64,000 nucleotides of DNA from Amycolatopsis sp. QT-25 (GTDB lineage Bacteria; Actinomycetota; Actinomycetes; Mycobacteriales; Pseudonocardiaceae): the NCBI RefSeq assembly GCF_029369745.1, contig NZ_CP120210.1, positions 806,001 to 870,000 of the forward strand, given 5' to 3'. The notes beneath the pieces were generated by a model that did no database searches, was not told the DNA's origin, and was given only the letters and a program-made list of their open reading frames with translations. This document shows positions 48,592 through 57,232 of the stretch, one piece after another. The number at the start of each line of letters is the position of its first letter. The stretch's first letter is position 1. The position numbers and the translations under genes are program-made.

Positions 48592-48888
48592 ATGCCGAAA
48601 AGGTCTCGTCTCGGGCGGCTTGCCGGACTCGCCGCCGCCGGGCTGGTCGTCTGCGCGCCGGTCGCGCAGGCCAAGGAGATCCAGGCGCCCGCGCCGGTGA
48701 TCGCGCAGGCGGCGGTGCACGAGGTGCCGCGCCAGGCGCCCCCGGGACCGGTGCTCGACCCCGCCGAGACCGACAAGGCCAACAGCCAGGAGACCAAGAA
48801 CAAGATCATCGCGGGTGTCGTCGCGGCCGTCTTGCTGGGCCTGGTGATCCTCGGCCGTCGCGCCCGTTCCAAGAAGAAGAAGTCCTGA
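48592..48888 (+). CDS. Small secreted or membrane-anchored protein, unknown function
   Basis: A 98-residue protein. A basic N-terminus and hydrophobic stretch ending VAQA form a signal peptide (cut near residue 27). A Pro/Ala-rich middle follows, then one helix (IIAGVVAAVLLGLVILG) and a strongly basic end, RRARSKKKKS. This is the layout of a small surface protein anchored by its C-terminal helix. GGGAG lies before the ATG. It follows meaB by 72 nt but has no evident link with the mutase. No family was recognised. Confidence 0.75.
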   Translation: MPKRSRLGRLAGLAAAGLVVCAPVAQAKEIQAPAPVIAQAAVHEVPRQAPPGPVLDPAETDKANSQETKNKIIAGVVAAVLLGLVILGRRARSKKKKS

Positions 48889-49126
48889 GCCGCGACCGGT
48901 AAGTAGAAGGACTCTCCGCTTAGCCCGGACCGAATTCCCGACGCCGTTCAACGCAGATCCACTACCGGCCATCTCCGGCTCGATCACTCGACGAGCGGCT
49001 TGTCATCTGCATGGTGCACGATCTATCGCAAATGCGTATCACAGATCGAACGGCACCCAGCGTGCCTTCCGCGACCACTCGTACGGTGGTAGACGAAGGT
49101 GACTGTGTCGCGGGAGGAGGTGCGGC

Positions 49127-50425
49127 GTGACGGTGCTCGATTCACGTCCGGACATTCCAGGCGACCCCGAGGGTCGCGTCGTTGCCCCTATAGAGGCGTC
49201 CACCGCGCTGATCCCCGAGGCCGGCATCAGCATGGCATCTGTGCATGACCTTGGTGCCGGACGCGGTCCTTTCTGGCTCGACGACTGGCTCCGCGCGAAC
49301 GCCACCGACGTTCTCGCGTGGCGCCGGCACATCCACGCGCACCCGGAGCTTTCCCGCCACGAGTTCGCCACGACCGAAATGGTCGTGTCCCTGCTCCGCG
49401 CGGTCGGGCTCAAGCCGTGGGTGCTGCCCACGGGCACCGGCGTCGTCTGCGACATCGGCAGCGGGGACCGCTGCGTCGCCCTGCGCGCCGACATGGACGC
49501 CCTGCCGCTGACCGAGGCCACCGGCCTCCCGTACGCCTCCAAGACCGAAGGCGCCGCGCACATGTGCGGGCACGACGCGCACACCGCGATCCTGCTGGGC
49601 GCGGCGCGGGCGCTGGCGGGCGCGCCGGAGCTGCCGGGCCGCGTGCGGCTGATCTTCCAGGCCGCCGAGGAGGTCATGCCCGGTGGCGCGCTGGACATGA
49701 TCGCCGCCGGCGCGATGGACGGTGTCGAGCGGATCTACGGGCTGCACTGCGACCCGCAGCTCGAGGTCGGCAAGGTCGGGCTGCGCGAAGGTGCGCTGAC
49801 CTCCGCCGCCGACCTCATCGAGCTGCGGCTCACCTCGCCGGGTGGGCACACCTCGCGGCCGCATCTGACCGCGGACCTGGTGCACGCGCTGGGCACCGTG
49901 ATCACGTCGCTGCCCGCGGTCCTTTCGCGGCGCGTCGACCCGCGCTCCGGGACCGTGCTGGTCTGGGGCGCGGTGCACGCCGGGCAGGCCGCCAACGCGG
50001 TCCCGCAGGACGGGGTGCTGCGCGGCACGCTCCGTACGGCCGACCACGACGTCTGGACGATGCTGGAGCCGCTCGTCGCGTCTTCGGTGGAGTCGCTGCT
50101 CGCGCCGACCGGCGTCGGGTTCTCCCTCGACTACCGCCGCGGCGTGCCGCCGGTCGTCTCCGACCCGGAGTCGCACGCGCTGATGCGTGCCGGTGTCGAA
50201 GCCGCGTTGGGCGAGGCCGCCGTGGCCGGCACCGAGCAATCGTCCGGTGGCGAGGACTTCGGATGGTATCTGGAGCACGTCCAGGGCGCCTTCGCGCGCC
50301 TCGGCGTCTGGTCCGGCGAAGGCCCGATGGCCGACATCCACCGCCCGACCTTCACCCTCGACGAGCGTTCGCTCCTGTGCGGTGTCCGCACCCTGGTCCA
50401 CACGGCCCTGGCCACCCTCGCTTGA
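49127..50425 (+). CDS. M20-family amidohydrolase / aminoacylase
   Basis: A 432-residue zinc peptidase-like amidohydrolase. The family landmarks are WRRHIHAHPELSRHEF, ADMDALPL, the metal site MCGHDAHT and catalytic QAAEEVMPGG, with a lid domain (SPGGHTSRPH) and the late Asp/His ligand region GGEDFGWYLE. GTG 49127 follows GGGAGGAGG closely. Relatives AmiA1/AmiB1 occupy the same neighbourhood in M. tuberculosis (memory). It would hydrolyse N-acyl amino acids or similar amides in the cytosol; the real substrate cannot be read from the sequence. Confidence 0.92.
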   Translation: MTVLDSRPDIPGDPEGRVVAPIEASTALIPEAGISMASVHDLGAGRGPFWLDDWLRANATDVLAWRRHIHAHPELSRHEFATTEMVVSLLRAVGLKPWVLPTGTGVVCDIGSGDRCVALRADMDALPLTEATGLPYASKTEGAAHMCGHDAHTAILLGAARALAGAPELPGRVRLIFQAAEEVMPGGALDMIAAGAMDGVERIYGLHCDPQLEVGKVGLREGALTSAADLIELRLTSPGGHTSRPHLTADLVHALGTVITSLPAVLSRRVDPRSGTVLVWGAVHAGQAANAVPQDGVLRGTLRTADHDVWTMLEPLVASSVESLLAPTGVGFSLDYRRGVPPVVSDPESHALMRAGVEAALGEAAVAGTEQSSGGEDFGWYLEHVQGAFARLGVWSGEGPMADIHRPTFTLDERSLLCGVRTLVHTALATLA

Positions 50426-50486
50426 GTTACGGCTTCGATCACGCGAGTTACGGCTTCGATCACGCGAGTTACGTCTCTGCGCACGG
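50424..50486. repeat. 21-nt tandem repeat array, site 2
   Basis: Two identical 21-nt units starting GAGTTACGGCTTCGATCACG (50424-50444 and 50445-50465) are followed by a diverged third unit, GAGTTACGTCTCTGCGCACGG. On the opposite strand this is the same unit as at 19901. The array begins at the stop codon of the M20 gene. Confidence 0.85.
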
Positions 50487-50518
50487 GTGTTCGGTCCTAT
50501 CGATCCCGAACACCCGTG
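50482..50518 (+). terminator. Hairpin downstream of the M20 gene
   Basis: CACGGGTGTTCGG (50482-50494) pairs perfectly with CCGAACACCCGTG (50506-50518), around an 11-nt loop. It lies between the 21-nt array and the DnaA-box-like pair and probably ends the M20 transcript. Confidence 0.65.
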
Positions 50519-50525
50519 CACAAAG

Positions 50526-50554
50526 TTGTCCACAACCTGGGCGAGTTATCCACA
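50526..50554 (+). promoter_or_regulatory. Pair of DnaA-box-like 9-mers upstream of the DUF559 gene
   Basis: TTGTCCACA (50526-50534) and TTATCCACA (50546-50554) stand 11 nt apart; the second ends 52 nt before GTG 50607. TTGTCCACA is the form preferred in Streptomyces and TTATCCACA the general consensus (known). The left-edge gene has the same pairing at the same distance. Confidence 0.5.
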
Positions 50555-50606
50555 GCCCAGGAAACGCCCCTTCCCAAGATCGATCCGGTCGCCGATTCTC
50601 GAAGAT

Positions 50607-51506
50607 GTGATCAATTGGGGAGGACGACAGGGGGCGGTCTCGCGTAGCGAGGCCGACAAGATCTTGGGGCGGCGAGTCGTCGTCGAAGGGCTGGCGCGTG
50701 GTGTGCTGGCTCAGCCATGGCGAGGCGTGGTCGTCCACGCGGCGGATCTGCTCAGCTTGCCGTGCCTGGCACAGGCGGCACTGCTCGCGGTTGGCCCACC
50801 AGCAGTGCTTTCCGGCGTGACTTCTCTTGCCCTGCATGGGATTTCGGCTGCCGACAGTACTGTCGTCCACCTGACCGTTCCTTACTCGAGACGGGTCCAA
50901 TCGAGGTCTGGGCTGGTCGTGCACAGGGCGGAATTCCATCCGGCCGATGTACTCGAACTGGACGGACTTCCCGTGTTCCCGTTGAACCGCGCGCTGGCCG
51001 ACCACCTCTGCGACGGCGACAAGCGAACAGCGTTCGCCGCGCTCGAAGAGGCGCTGCACAACCTCGCACCGGAACACCGGGGAGTCCTGCACGGCAACGT
51101 CCGGGATCGCATTCTCGACCGCCGCGACCGACGAGGTATCCACAGGGCACAGATGCTGCTCGCGCTCGCTACGGGCGAGGCCGAATCGCCGCCGGAGAGC
51201 ATTCTTCGCTTGATCGTCGTGGAGGCCGGGCTGCCGGTACCGGTCGCACAGTACGAGGTCGCCACCATCGACGGGCGGAAGCTGTACGTGCTCGACCTCG
51301 CGTGGCCCGAAGCGCGTATCGCCCTGGAATACGACGGCTACGCCGCACACGAGGGCAGGCAGGGCCATGACGCGGAGCGGGACGCCAGGATGGCGGCGCG
51401 CGGGTGGATCACGATCCGCGCGACGGCGCCCGATCTGCGGGATCCACGACGGTTGCTGGCGGAATTATGCGGAGCGTTCGAGCGTCGTACGGCGCGACTC
51501 GCGTGA
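50607..51506 (+). CDS. AbiEi-like N-terminus with DUF559 nuclease-like C-terminus
   Basis: A 299-residue protein. The N-terminal part, with VSRSEADKILGRRVVVEGLA and WRGVVVHAADLL, resembles the winged-helix AbiEi-type region. The C-terminal 100 residues contain VLDLAWPEARIALEYDGYAA, then RDARMAARGWITIRAT, which is the DUF559 (Vsr-like PD-(D/E)XK) pattern with Asp and Glu in place. The GTG at 50607 is the only start compatible with the domain boundaries. The role is unknown; such genes are abundant and variable in actinomycetes. Its 3' end runs into the third 21-nt repeat array. Confidence 0.8.
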   Translation: MINWGGRQGAVSRSEADKILGRRVVVEGLARGVLAQPWRGVVVHAADLLSLPCLAQAALLAVGPPAVLSGVTSLALHGISAADSTVVHLTVPYSRRVQSRSGLVVHRAEFHPADVLELDGLPVFPLNRALADHLCDGDKRTAFAALEEALHNLAPEHRGVLHGNVRDRILDRRDRRGIHRAQMLLALATGEAESPPESILRLIVVEAGLPVPVAQYEVATIDGRKLYVLDLAWPEARIALEYDGYAAHEGRQGHDAERDARMAARGWITIRATAPDLRDPRRLLAELCGAFERRTARLA

Positions 51507-51573
51507 TGGGAGATGCGACTCACGTGATTAAAGGCGCGATTCGCGTGATTGAAGGCGTAACTCGCGGGATCAG
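51494..51573. repeat. 21-nt tandem repeat array, site 3
   Basis: Units begin at 51494, 51515, 51536 and 51557, exactly 21 nt apart (GCGACTCGCGTGAT, GCGACTCACGTGATT, GCGATTCGCGTGATT, GTAACTCGCGGGAT). The array covers the stop codons of both the DUF559 gene and the convergent GGCT-like gene. Confidence 0.85.
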
Positions 51574-52028
51574 CCGCTGATGCCTTGGCAGGGGCGGGTG
51601 CGGAGCGCGTCGACGTAGTCGGCGGGGGCGCCCGCGGCTTCGGCGGCGTCGGCCAGCACGCCGAGATAGCGGGCTGAAGGGAGACCGCCCTCGTAGGCGT
51701 CCAGGACGTACAGCCACGCCAGGACGGAGCCGTCCATGGTCTGCACGCGGAGCCGGATCTTGGAGTGGATGCCCAGCTCGCCGCCTTCCCAGCGGTCGAG
51801 GCCGTCTTCGTCCAGCGGCGTGACGTCGTACAGCACCACGAAGACCCGGGAGCCGGGGTCTTCGACGATGGTCGCCAGCGCGCCTTCCCAGCCGAGGTCC
51901 TCGCCGCCGAAGGTCAACCTCCAGCCCTCCAGCCAGCCGGTGCCGGCCATGGGCGAGTGCGGAGCGCGCTCCAGCATCTGGGCGGGCTCCATATTGGATC
52001 CATACGCGGCATACAACGGCACGGGCAC
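51570..52028 (-). CDS. Gamma-glutamylcyclotransferase-like protein
   Basis: A 152-residue protein of the GGCT/AIG2 fold. It opens with LYAAYGSNMEPAQM, the YGSN substrate loop, and continues with GWRLTFGGEDLGWEGALATI. The catalytic Glu is expected in the DRWEGGELGIHSK region. Such enzymes release 5-oxoproline from gamma-glutamyl amino acids, but many bacterial relatives are untested. It is divergent from the LpdA-type gene, as is a similar gene (Rv3304, from memory) in M. tuberculosis. Confidence 0.85.
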   Translation of the reverse strand: MPVPLYAAYGSNMEPAQMLERAPHSPMAGTGWLEGWRLTFGGEDLGWEGALATIVEDPGSRVFVVLYDVTPLDEDGLDRWEGGELGIHSKIRLRVQTMDGSVLAWLYVLDAYEGGLPSARYLGVLADAAEAAGAPADYVDALRTRPCQGISG

Positions 52029-52149
52029 AGCCTAGCGACCCGGCGGTCACCCGGCTGGACGCACATGCCGTGTCCGGCCACTCAATCCGACCAGCGGTCG
52101 CCCGCGTACGGTAAACGCAGTCACAGACACCGCAGCGAGGAGGAGACCG

Positions 52150-53553
52150 GTGACCAAGATCGTGATCATGGGCGGAGGCCCCGCCGGTTACGAAGCGGCA
52201 CTGGTCGCGGCCCAGCACGGAGCCGACGTCACCGTCGTCGAACGGGACGGCCTCGGCGGCGCGTGCGTGCTCTACGACTGCGTCCCGTCGAAGACGTTCA
52301 TCGCCTCCTCCGGCGCGCTCGCGAACATGCACGACCTCCGTGAGCTCGGCATCAACACCGACATGGCCGACACCAGTGTCGACCTGCCGACCGTCCACGG
52401 CCGGGTGAAGGGCCTCGCGCTCGCGCAGTCCGCCGACATCCGCGCGCGCGTCCAGCGTGAGGGTGTCCGCGTCGTCATCGGACAGGCCCGCTTCGACGAC
52501 GACGAGGCCGGGCTCGCGGCGCACAAGGTCGCCGTCACCGCCCCCGACGGCTCGACCGAGGTGCTCGACGCCGACGTCGTCCTCATCTCGACCGGCGCCA
52601 CCCCGCGGGTGCTGCCCGGCGCGGTGCCGGACGGCGAGCGCATCCTCGACTGGCGCCAGCTCTACGACCTGCGCGAGCTGCCCGAGCACCTGGCCGTCAT
52701 CGGTTCGGGTGTCACCGGCGCCGAATTCGCCTCCGCCTACACCGAGATGGGCGTCAAGGTCACCGTCGTGTCCAGTCGCGACCGCGTGCTCCCGCACGAG
52801 GACGCCGACGCCGCCGCCGTGCTCGAAGAGGTCTTCTCGCAGCGCGGCACCACGGTCGTCAAGCAGGCCCGCGCCGACAAGGTCGTGCGCACCGCAAAGG
52901 GCGTCGAGATCCACCTCTCCGACGGCCGCGTGATCGAAGCCAGCCACGCGCTGATGACCGTCGGTTCGGTGCCCAACACCGCCGACATCGGCCTGGAGAA
53001 GGTCGGCATCGAGCCCGGCCCCGGCGGCTTCATCGGTGTCGACCGCGTTTCGCGCACCAGCGCGCCCGGGATCTACGCCGCCGGCGACTGCACCGGGGTG
53101 CTCATGCTCGCTTCCGTGGCCAGCATGCAGGGCCGTATCGCCATGTGGCACGCGCTCGGCGAGGGGGTCGCGCCGATCAAGCTCAAGACCGTCGCCGCCA
53201 ACGTGTTCACCCACCCCGAGATCGCGACCGTCGGCATCAGCCAGCAGGCGATCGATTCGGGTGAGGTGCCCGCCCGCACCATCATGCTCCCGCTCGCGAC
53301 GAACGCCCGCGCGAAGATGGAAGGCCTGCGACGCGGTTTCGTGAAGCTGTTCTGCCGCCCCGCCACCGGCGTGGTCGTCGGTGGGGTGGTCGTGGCGCCG
53401 ACGGCGAGCGAACTCATCCTTCCCATCGCGCTCGCCGTCCAGAACCAGCTCACAGTGGAACATCTGGCACTGACATTTTCGGTGTACCCGTCGCTGTCGG
53501 GGTCGATCACCGAGGCGGGCCGCCAGCTCATGCGGCACGACGACTTGGACTGA
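52150..53553 (+). CDS. lpdA: LpdA-type NAD(P)H:quinone reductase (flavoprotein disulfide reductase family)
   Basis: A 467-residue FAD/NAD enzyme. The FAD loop is IVIMGGGPAGYEAALVA, the CX4C pair lies in GGACVLYDCVPSK, NAD binding is VIGSGVTGAEFAS, and GIYAAGDCTG closes the FAD site. The C-terminal catalytic His-Glu of true lipoamide dehydrogenases (HPTLSE) is missing: the segment reads SVYPSLSGS. This agrees with the M. tuberculosis LpdA group, which reduces quinones and not lipoamide. GTG 52150 has AGGAGGAG upstream. Confidence 0.88.
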   Translation: MTKIVIMGGGPAGYEAALVAAQHGADVTVVERDGLGGACVLYDCVPSKTFIASSGALANMHDLRELGINTDMADTSVDLPTVHGRVKGLALAQSADIRARVQREGVRVVIGQARFDDDEAGLAAHKVAVTAPDGSTEVLDADVVLISTGATPRVLPGAVPDGERILDWRQLYDLRELPEHLAVIGSGVTGAEFASAYTEMGVKVTVVSSRDRVLPHEDADAAAVLEEVFSQRGTTVVKQARADKVVRTAKGVEIHLSDGRVIEASHALMTVGSVPNTADIGLEKVGIEPGPGGFIGVDRVSRTSAPGIYAAGDCTGVLMLASVASMQGRIAMWHALGEGVAPIKLKTVAANVFTHPEIATVGISQQAIDSGEVPARTIMLPLATNARAKMEGLRRGFVKLFCRPATGVVVGGVVVAPTASELILPIALAVQNQLTVEHLALTFSVYPSLSGSITEAGRQLMRHDDLD

Positions 53554-53633
53554 TCTCCGCCGTCGAAGCAACCCTTGGCGGGATGTCCGCGTCCAGCGCG
53601 TGTCGGTGTTTCGTTGACGGCTAGGGGTTTTTC

Positions 53634-54098
53634 GTGGTTCGCAGGGTGCTCGCCGGAGTGATGGCGATCGGGGCGGTGGTGCTGGCGGGGCCGGCGACCG
53701 GGTTCGCTCAACAACCCCGGCCCGAGCCCGGTGGGGTCACGGTGCAGCTCAACGACGACACGGCCTACGAACTCGGACTCGTCGGCAAGTACGTGCACGG
53801 CGACTTCAACGTGGCGCTGGCCCAATGCCCCGGCGACGGACTGAAGGCGCCGAAGTCGACGACGTTCTCTTCGCCGGTGTTGAGCATCGGGAAGTACGAC
53901 TACGGCCCGCTCATCGGCGTCCCGGCGAACATCAGTGCCGAGGTCACCCTCAAGGAGGGCACCGCTCCGGGCAGCTACCCGCTGACCGTCAACTGCAACG
54001 GAAAGTCCTATACGGCAACGTTTTCCGTTCCTCCCCGGCAGGTGAACGCGGTGCCCGCCGGTGCCGCTCACGCCGGTGACGGCAGCATGTCGTCCTGA
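53634..54098 (+). CDS. Secreted beta-rich protein next to sortase, tail motif variant 1
   Basis: A 154-residue protein with a signal peptide (VRRVLAGVMAIGAVVLAG...FAQ). The mature region looks beta-rich and contains two Cys (LAQCPGDG and VNCNGK) suited to a disulfide. It ends PPRQVNAVPAGAAHAGDGSM, which resembles the tail of the protein at 54934. There is no C-terminal helix or LPxTG. It lies 152 nt before the sortase gene. Start GTG 53634 has only a modest AGGGG upstream. It may be a substrate of the neighbouring sortase (inference). Confidence 0.75.
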   Translation: MVRRVLAGVMAIGAVVLAGPATGFAQQPRPEPGGVTVQLNDDTAYELGLVGKYVHGDFNVALAQCPGDGLKAPKSTTFSSPVLSIGKYDYGPLIGVPANISAEVTLKEGTAPGSYPLTVNCNGKSYTATFSVPPRQVNAVPAGAAHAGDGSMSS

Positions 54099-54183
54099 TC
54101 CTCCTCATCGCGATGATTTCGTGACCTGGGCGGGCAACCGTTCGGCCGCGCCTGGCGTCTGGCAGTCGTGGGGGTGAACGACG

Positions 54184-54215
54184 AACCGGTCCCGGTCTGG
54201 GGGCCGGGACCGGTT
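54184..54215 (+). terminator. Hairpin between the first secreted protein and the sortase gene
   Basis: AACCGGTCCCGG (54184-54195) pairs perfectly with CCGGGACCGGTT (54204-54215) around an 8-nt loop. It could end the upstream gene or balance expression of the sortase. Confidence 0.6.
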
Positions 54216-54250
54216 CCGTCGCTCCCGCGCCGCTTCCGTGAGGGGTGCAC

Positions 54251-54928
54251 ATGAAGTCGACGTGGTGGCGAGGACGACAGGCGCCGTTGGTGCTCGCGAC
54301 CGTCCTGCCGGCCGTCTTGGCGACGCTGGCGATCGTCCTGTCCAGACCGGGGGAGACCGGGCAGGCCGCTCCGCCGCAGGTCACGGAGCAGGCCGGAACC
54401 TCGAAGGCGTCGCCGAGCGCCGCGCCGGAGCCGGAGCAGGAGCCCGCGAGCGAGTCCGTCACCGAGGGGCTGCCGAAGGCCGATCCGCTCTCGATCGACG
54501 TACCGAAGATCGAGGCGAAGTCCAGTCTGGTCCCCCTGGGGCTCAACGCGGACAACACCGTCGAGGTCCCGCCGATCACCCGGCCGATGCAGGCGGGCTG
54601 GTACGTGCACGGGCCGACTCCGGGGGAGGTCGGGCCCTCGGTGATCCTCGGGCACGTGGACGGGAACAAGCAGAAGGGCATTTTCTTCCGGCTGAAGGAA
54701 CTGGCGCCCGGCGACAAGGTCTCGATCGTCCGGAAGGACGGCGAGAAGGCCGAGTTCGCGGTCACGAAGGTCGAGCGAGTGGCGAAGGACAGGTTCCCCA
54801 CCGACGCGGTCTACGGCGACACCACCGAGCCGGAGTTGCGGCTCATCACCTGCGGCGGGGTCTTCGACAAGGCGTCGCACAACTATCTCGACAACATCAT
54901 CGTTTTCGCCCGGTTGATCGCGAGGTGA
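54251..54928 (+). CDS. Class F sortase
   Basis: A 225-residue membrane-anchored transpeptidase. It has an N-terminal hydrophobic anchor (VLATVLPAVLATLAIVL), a disordered Pro/Glu/Ala linker and the sortase domain from about residue 80. The catalytic His is in ILGHVDG, the Cys in LITCGG and the Arg near VFARLIAR at the very end, all in order. ATG 54251 is preferred to GTG 54245 because GAGGGG lies 6 nt before it. It is followed after 5 nt by a secreted protein and preceded by a related one, so these are the natural candidates for its substrates. Confidence 0.92.
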   Translation: MKSTWWRGRQAPLVLATVLPAVLATLAIVLSRPGETGQAAPPQVTEQAGTSKASPSAAPEPEQEPASESVTEGLPKADPLSIDVPKIEAKSSLVPLGLNADNTVEVPPITRPMQAGWYVHGPTPGEVGPSVILGHVDGNKQKGIFFRLKELAPGDKVSIVRKDGEKAEFAVTKVERVAKDRFPTDAVYGDTTEPELRLITCGGVFDKASHNYLDNIIVFARLIAR

Positions 54929-54933
54929 CTCCC

Positions 54934-55431
54934 ATGATCAGGTCCGCCTTGGTGGTGGCGTGCGGCGTGGCCTTGGCCGCCCCGGCCGTCACGTACGCAC
55001 AGGACACCCCGACCTTCACCCCGCCACCGATGCAGTACCCGTTCGTCGCCGTCTCCCCGTCGAAGTCGACGGCGGGGGAGGACGTCCTGGTCTCGGTCGG
55101 CTGCGCGAAGGACGACTTCGGCGAGGTGAAGTCGATGGTGCTGGACCGGATCGGGACCTTCGAAATGACCTCGGAGGATCCGATGATCCTCGGTGCCGTG
55201 GCGCATGTCAGCGCCAAGGCGAAGCCGGGCTTCTACGCGGTCAAGGCGACCTGCAAGACGGCGACGGTGACGATCAACCTCGAAGTCGCGCCGGTCAACA
55301 CTCCGGCGGTGTCCCCGTCTCCGTCGGCCAAGCCACCGAAGGCGGCGCCACCGAAGGCGGTGCCCGCGCCGGGGCGTCAGGTTTCGAAGATCCCGGTGGG
55401 CGCGCCGCAGACCGGCGGCGATGGGACGTGA
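54934..55431 (+). CDS. Secreted beta-rich protein next to sortase, tail motif variant 2
   Basis: A 165-residue protein with a signal peptide ending TYAQD. Two Cys (SVGCAKDD and KATCKT) lie in a beta-rich region comparable with that of the protein at 53634. A Pro/Lys/Ala linker with repeated PPKAAPPKAVP follows, then the tail RQVSKIPVGAPQTGGDGT. The tail contains GAPQTGG, somewhat like a sortase recognition element, but has no following membrane helix or basic anchor. It starts 5 nt after the sortase stop, in the same operon. Confidence 0.78.
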   Translation: MIRSALVVACGVALAAPAVTYAQDTPTFTPPPMQYPFVAVSPSKSTAGEDVLVSVGCAKDDFGEVKSMVLDRIGTFEMTSEDPMILGAVAHVSAKAKPGFYAVKATCKTATVTINLEVAPVNTPAVSPSPSAKPPKAAPPKAVPAPGRQVSKIPVGAPQTGGDGT

Positions 55432-55493
55432 CTGGCCGGGACGGTCGGCGCCAACGGTGTCTCAGGTACGTACTGCCGGTGCGCGGGGTGGCG

Positions 55494-55553
55494 GGCTCGC
55501 GTGTTCGAAGGGACGACACGCGTGACTGGATGGACGACACGCGGCGGAATCCT
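55494..55553. repeat. 21-nt tandem repeat array, site 4 (diverged)
   Basis: Three units with 21-nt period: GGCTCGCGTGTTCGAAGGGA, GACACGCGTGACTGGATGGA and GACACGCGGCGGAAT. It sits in the 273-bp gap between the sortase operon and the convergent glpK. The core (A/T)CGCGTG matches the other three arrays. Confidence 0.65.
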
Positions 55554-55704
55554 GGCGAAGCCGGTCGAGAGGGGAAGATCCAAGACGGCGCACGACCCGG
55601 ATCATCCCCCTCGCCTTCATCACCGCTCCAGTGCGACACCGGTGGCAGTGGCAGGCGAATAGCGGTCCATCGGAACCGTCCCTGCCACTCACCAGCCCTC
55701 GGGG

Positions 55705-57219
55705 TCAGCTTTCGTCGTCGACCCAGTCGAAGGTCTTCGTGACGGCCTTCTTCCAGTTGCGGTACTCGGATTCGCGGCGGGCCTCGGCCATCGACGGGTC
55801 CCACTGCTTGTCCTGCGCCCAGTTGGTGCGGATGTCGTCTTCACCCTCCCAGAAGCCCACCGCGAGACCGGCCGCGTAGGCAGCGCCGAGCGCGGTGGTC
55901 TCGTTGACCACCGGGCGGATCACCGGCACGCCGAGGATGTCGGCCTGGAACTGCATCAGCAGTTCGTTGACGACCATGCCGCCGTCGACCTTCAGCGACT
56001 TGAGCGGGACACCGGAGTCGGCGTTCATCGCGTCGATGACCTCGCGCGACTGGAACGCTGTCGCCTCCAGGACCGCCCGCGAGATGTGGCCCTTGTTGAC
56101 GAACCGGGTGAGCCCGACGATCGCGCCGCGGGCGTCGGAGCGCCAGTACGGTGCGAAGAGGCCCGAGAACGCCGGCACGAAGTACGCGCCACCGTTGTCC
56201 TCCACGGTGCGGGCGTACTGCTCGACTTCGGCCGCGGAGCCGATCAGACCGAGGTTGTCCCGCAGCCACTGCACGAGCGAACCGGTGACCGCGATCGATC
56301 CTTCGAGCGCGTACACCGTGTCCTTCGAGCCGATCTTGTAGCAGACCGTGGTGAGCAGCCCGTTGTCCGACATGACCTTCTCGGTGCCCGTGTTGAGCAG
56401 CATGAAGTTGCCGGTGCCGTAGGTGTTCTTCGCTTCACCCGGCGAAAGGCAGGCCTGCCCGAAGGTCGCCGCCTGCTGGTCGCCGAGGATGCCCGAGATC
56501 GGGACCCCGGCCAGCGCGCCCTTCTCGCGGACCTTGCCGTAGGTCTCCGAGGACGACCGGATCTCCGGGAGCATCGACAGCGGGATCGTCATCTCTTCGG
56601 CGATCTCGGCGTCCCAGGTCAGCGTGTCGAGGTCCATCAGCATGGTGCGCGACGCGTTGGTCGGGTCGGTGACGTGCACGCCACCGTCGACCCCGCCGGT
56701 CATGTTCCACAGCACCCACGTGTCCATGTTGCCGAAGACGAGGTCACCGGCCTCGGCCTTCGCGCGGGCGCCGTCGACGTTGTCGAGGATCCACTTGATC
56801 TTCGGTCCGGAGAAGTAGGTCGCCAGCGGCAGGCCCACCTTCGCGCGGTACCGCTCCTGTCCGCCGCCCAGCGCCCCCAGGTCGCTGACGATCTTGTCCG
56901 TGCGGGTGTCCTGCCACACGATGGCGTTGTACACCGGCTTGCCGGTGGTGCGGTCCCAGACCAGCGTGGTCTCACGCTGGTTGGTGATGCCGACCGCGAC
57001 GATGTCGCCCGCGACCAGGTCGCCCTTGGCCAGCGCGCCCGCGGCGACGGCCCGTGTGTTCTCCCAGATCTCTTCGGCGTTGTGCTCGACCCAGCCCGCC
57101 TTCGGGAAGATCTGCTCGTGTTCGCGCTGGTCGACGGCGACCACCCGGCCGGAGTGGTCGAAGATCATGCAGCGGGTCGACGTGGTGCCCTGGTCGATCG
57201 CGGCTACGTACGAAGTCAT
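55705..57219 (-). CDS. glpK: Glycerol kinase
   Basis: A 504-residue FGGY-family kinase that forms glycerol-3-phosphate with ATP. The N-terminal phosphate loop [13 protein letters not shown], the glycerol-contact segment [11 protein letters not shown], the block [18 protein letters not shown] and [20 protein letters not shown] are all typical. Its length is normal. It lies 13 nt after glpF on the same strand, so channel and kinase form one operon that traps entering glycerol. The product is oxidised by GlpD, encoded divergently. Confidence 0.97.
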   Translation of the reverse strand: MTSYVAAIDQGTTSTRCMIFDHSGRVVAVDQREHEQIFPKAGWVEHNAEEIWENTRAVAAGALAKGDLVAGDIVAVGITNQRETTLVWDRTTGKPVYNAIVWQDTRTDKIVSDLGALGGGQERYRAKVGLPLATYFSGPKIKWILDNVDGARAKAEAGDLVFGNMDTWVLWNMTGGVDGGVHVTDPTNASRTMLMDLDTLTWDAEIAEEMTIPLSMLPEIRSSSETYGKVREKGALAGVPISGILGDQQAATFGQACLSPGEAKNTYGTGNFMLLNTGTEKVMSDNGLLTTVCYKIGSKDTVYALEGSIAVTGSLVQWLRDNLGLIGSAAEVEQYARTVEDNGGAYFVPAFSGLFAPYWRSDARGAIVGLTRFVNKGHISRAVLEATAFQSREVIDAMNADSGVPLKSLKVDGGMVVNELLMQFQADILGVPVIRPVVNETTALGAAYAAGLAVGFWEGEDDIRTNWAQDKQWDPSMAEARRESEYRNWKKAVTKTFDWVDDES

Positions 57220-57232
57220 CGAAGCTCCAGTC

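Noticed and set aside
50424-51573. The 21-nt repeats as a CRISPR array
   Set aside because: The units are directly adjacent without spacers, too short for CRISPR repeats, and no cas genes are present.
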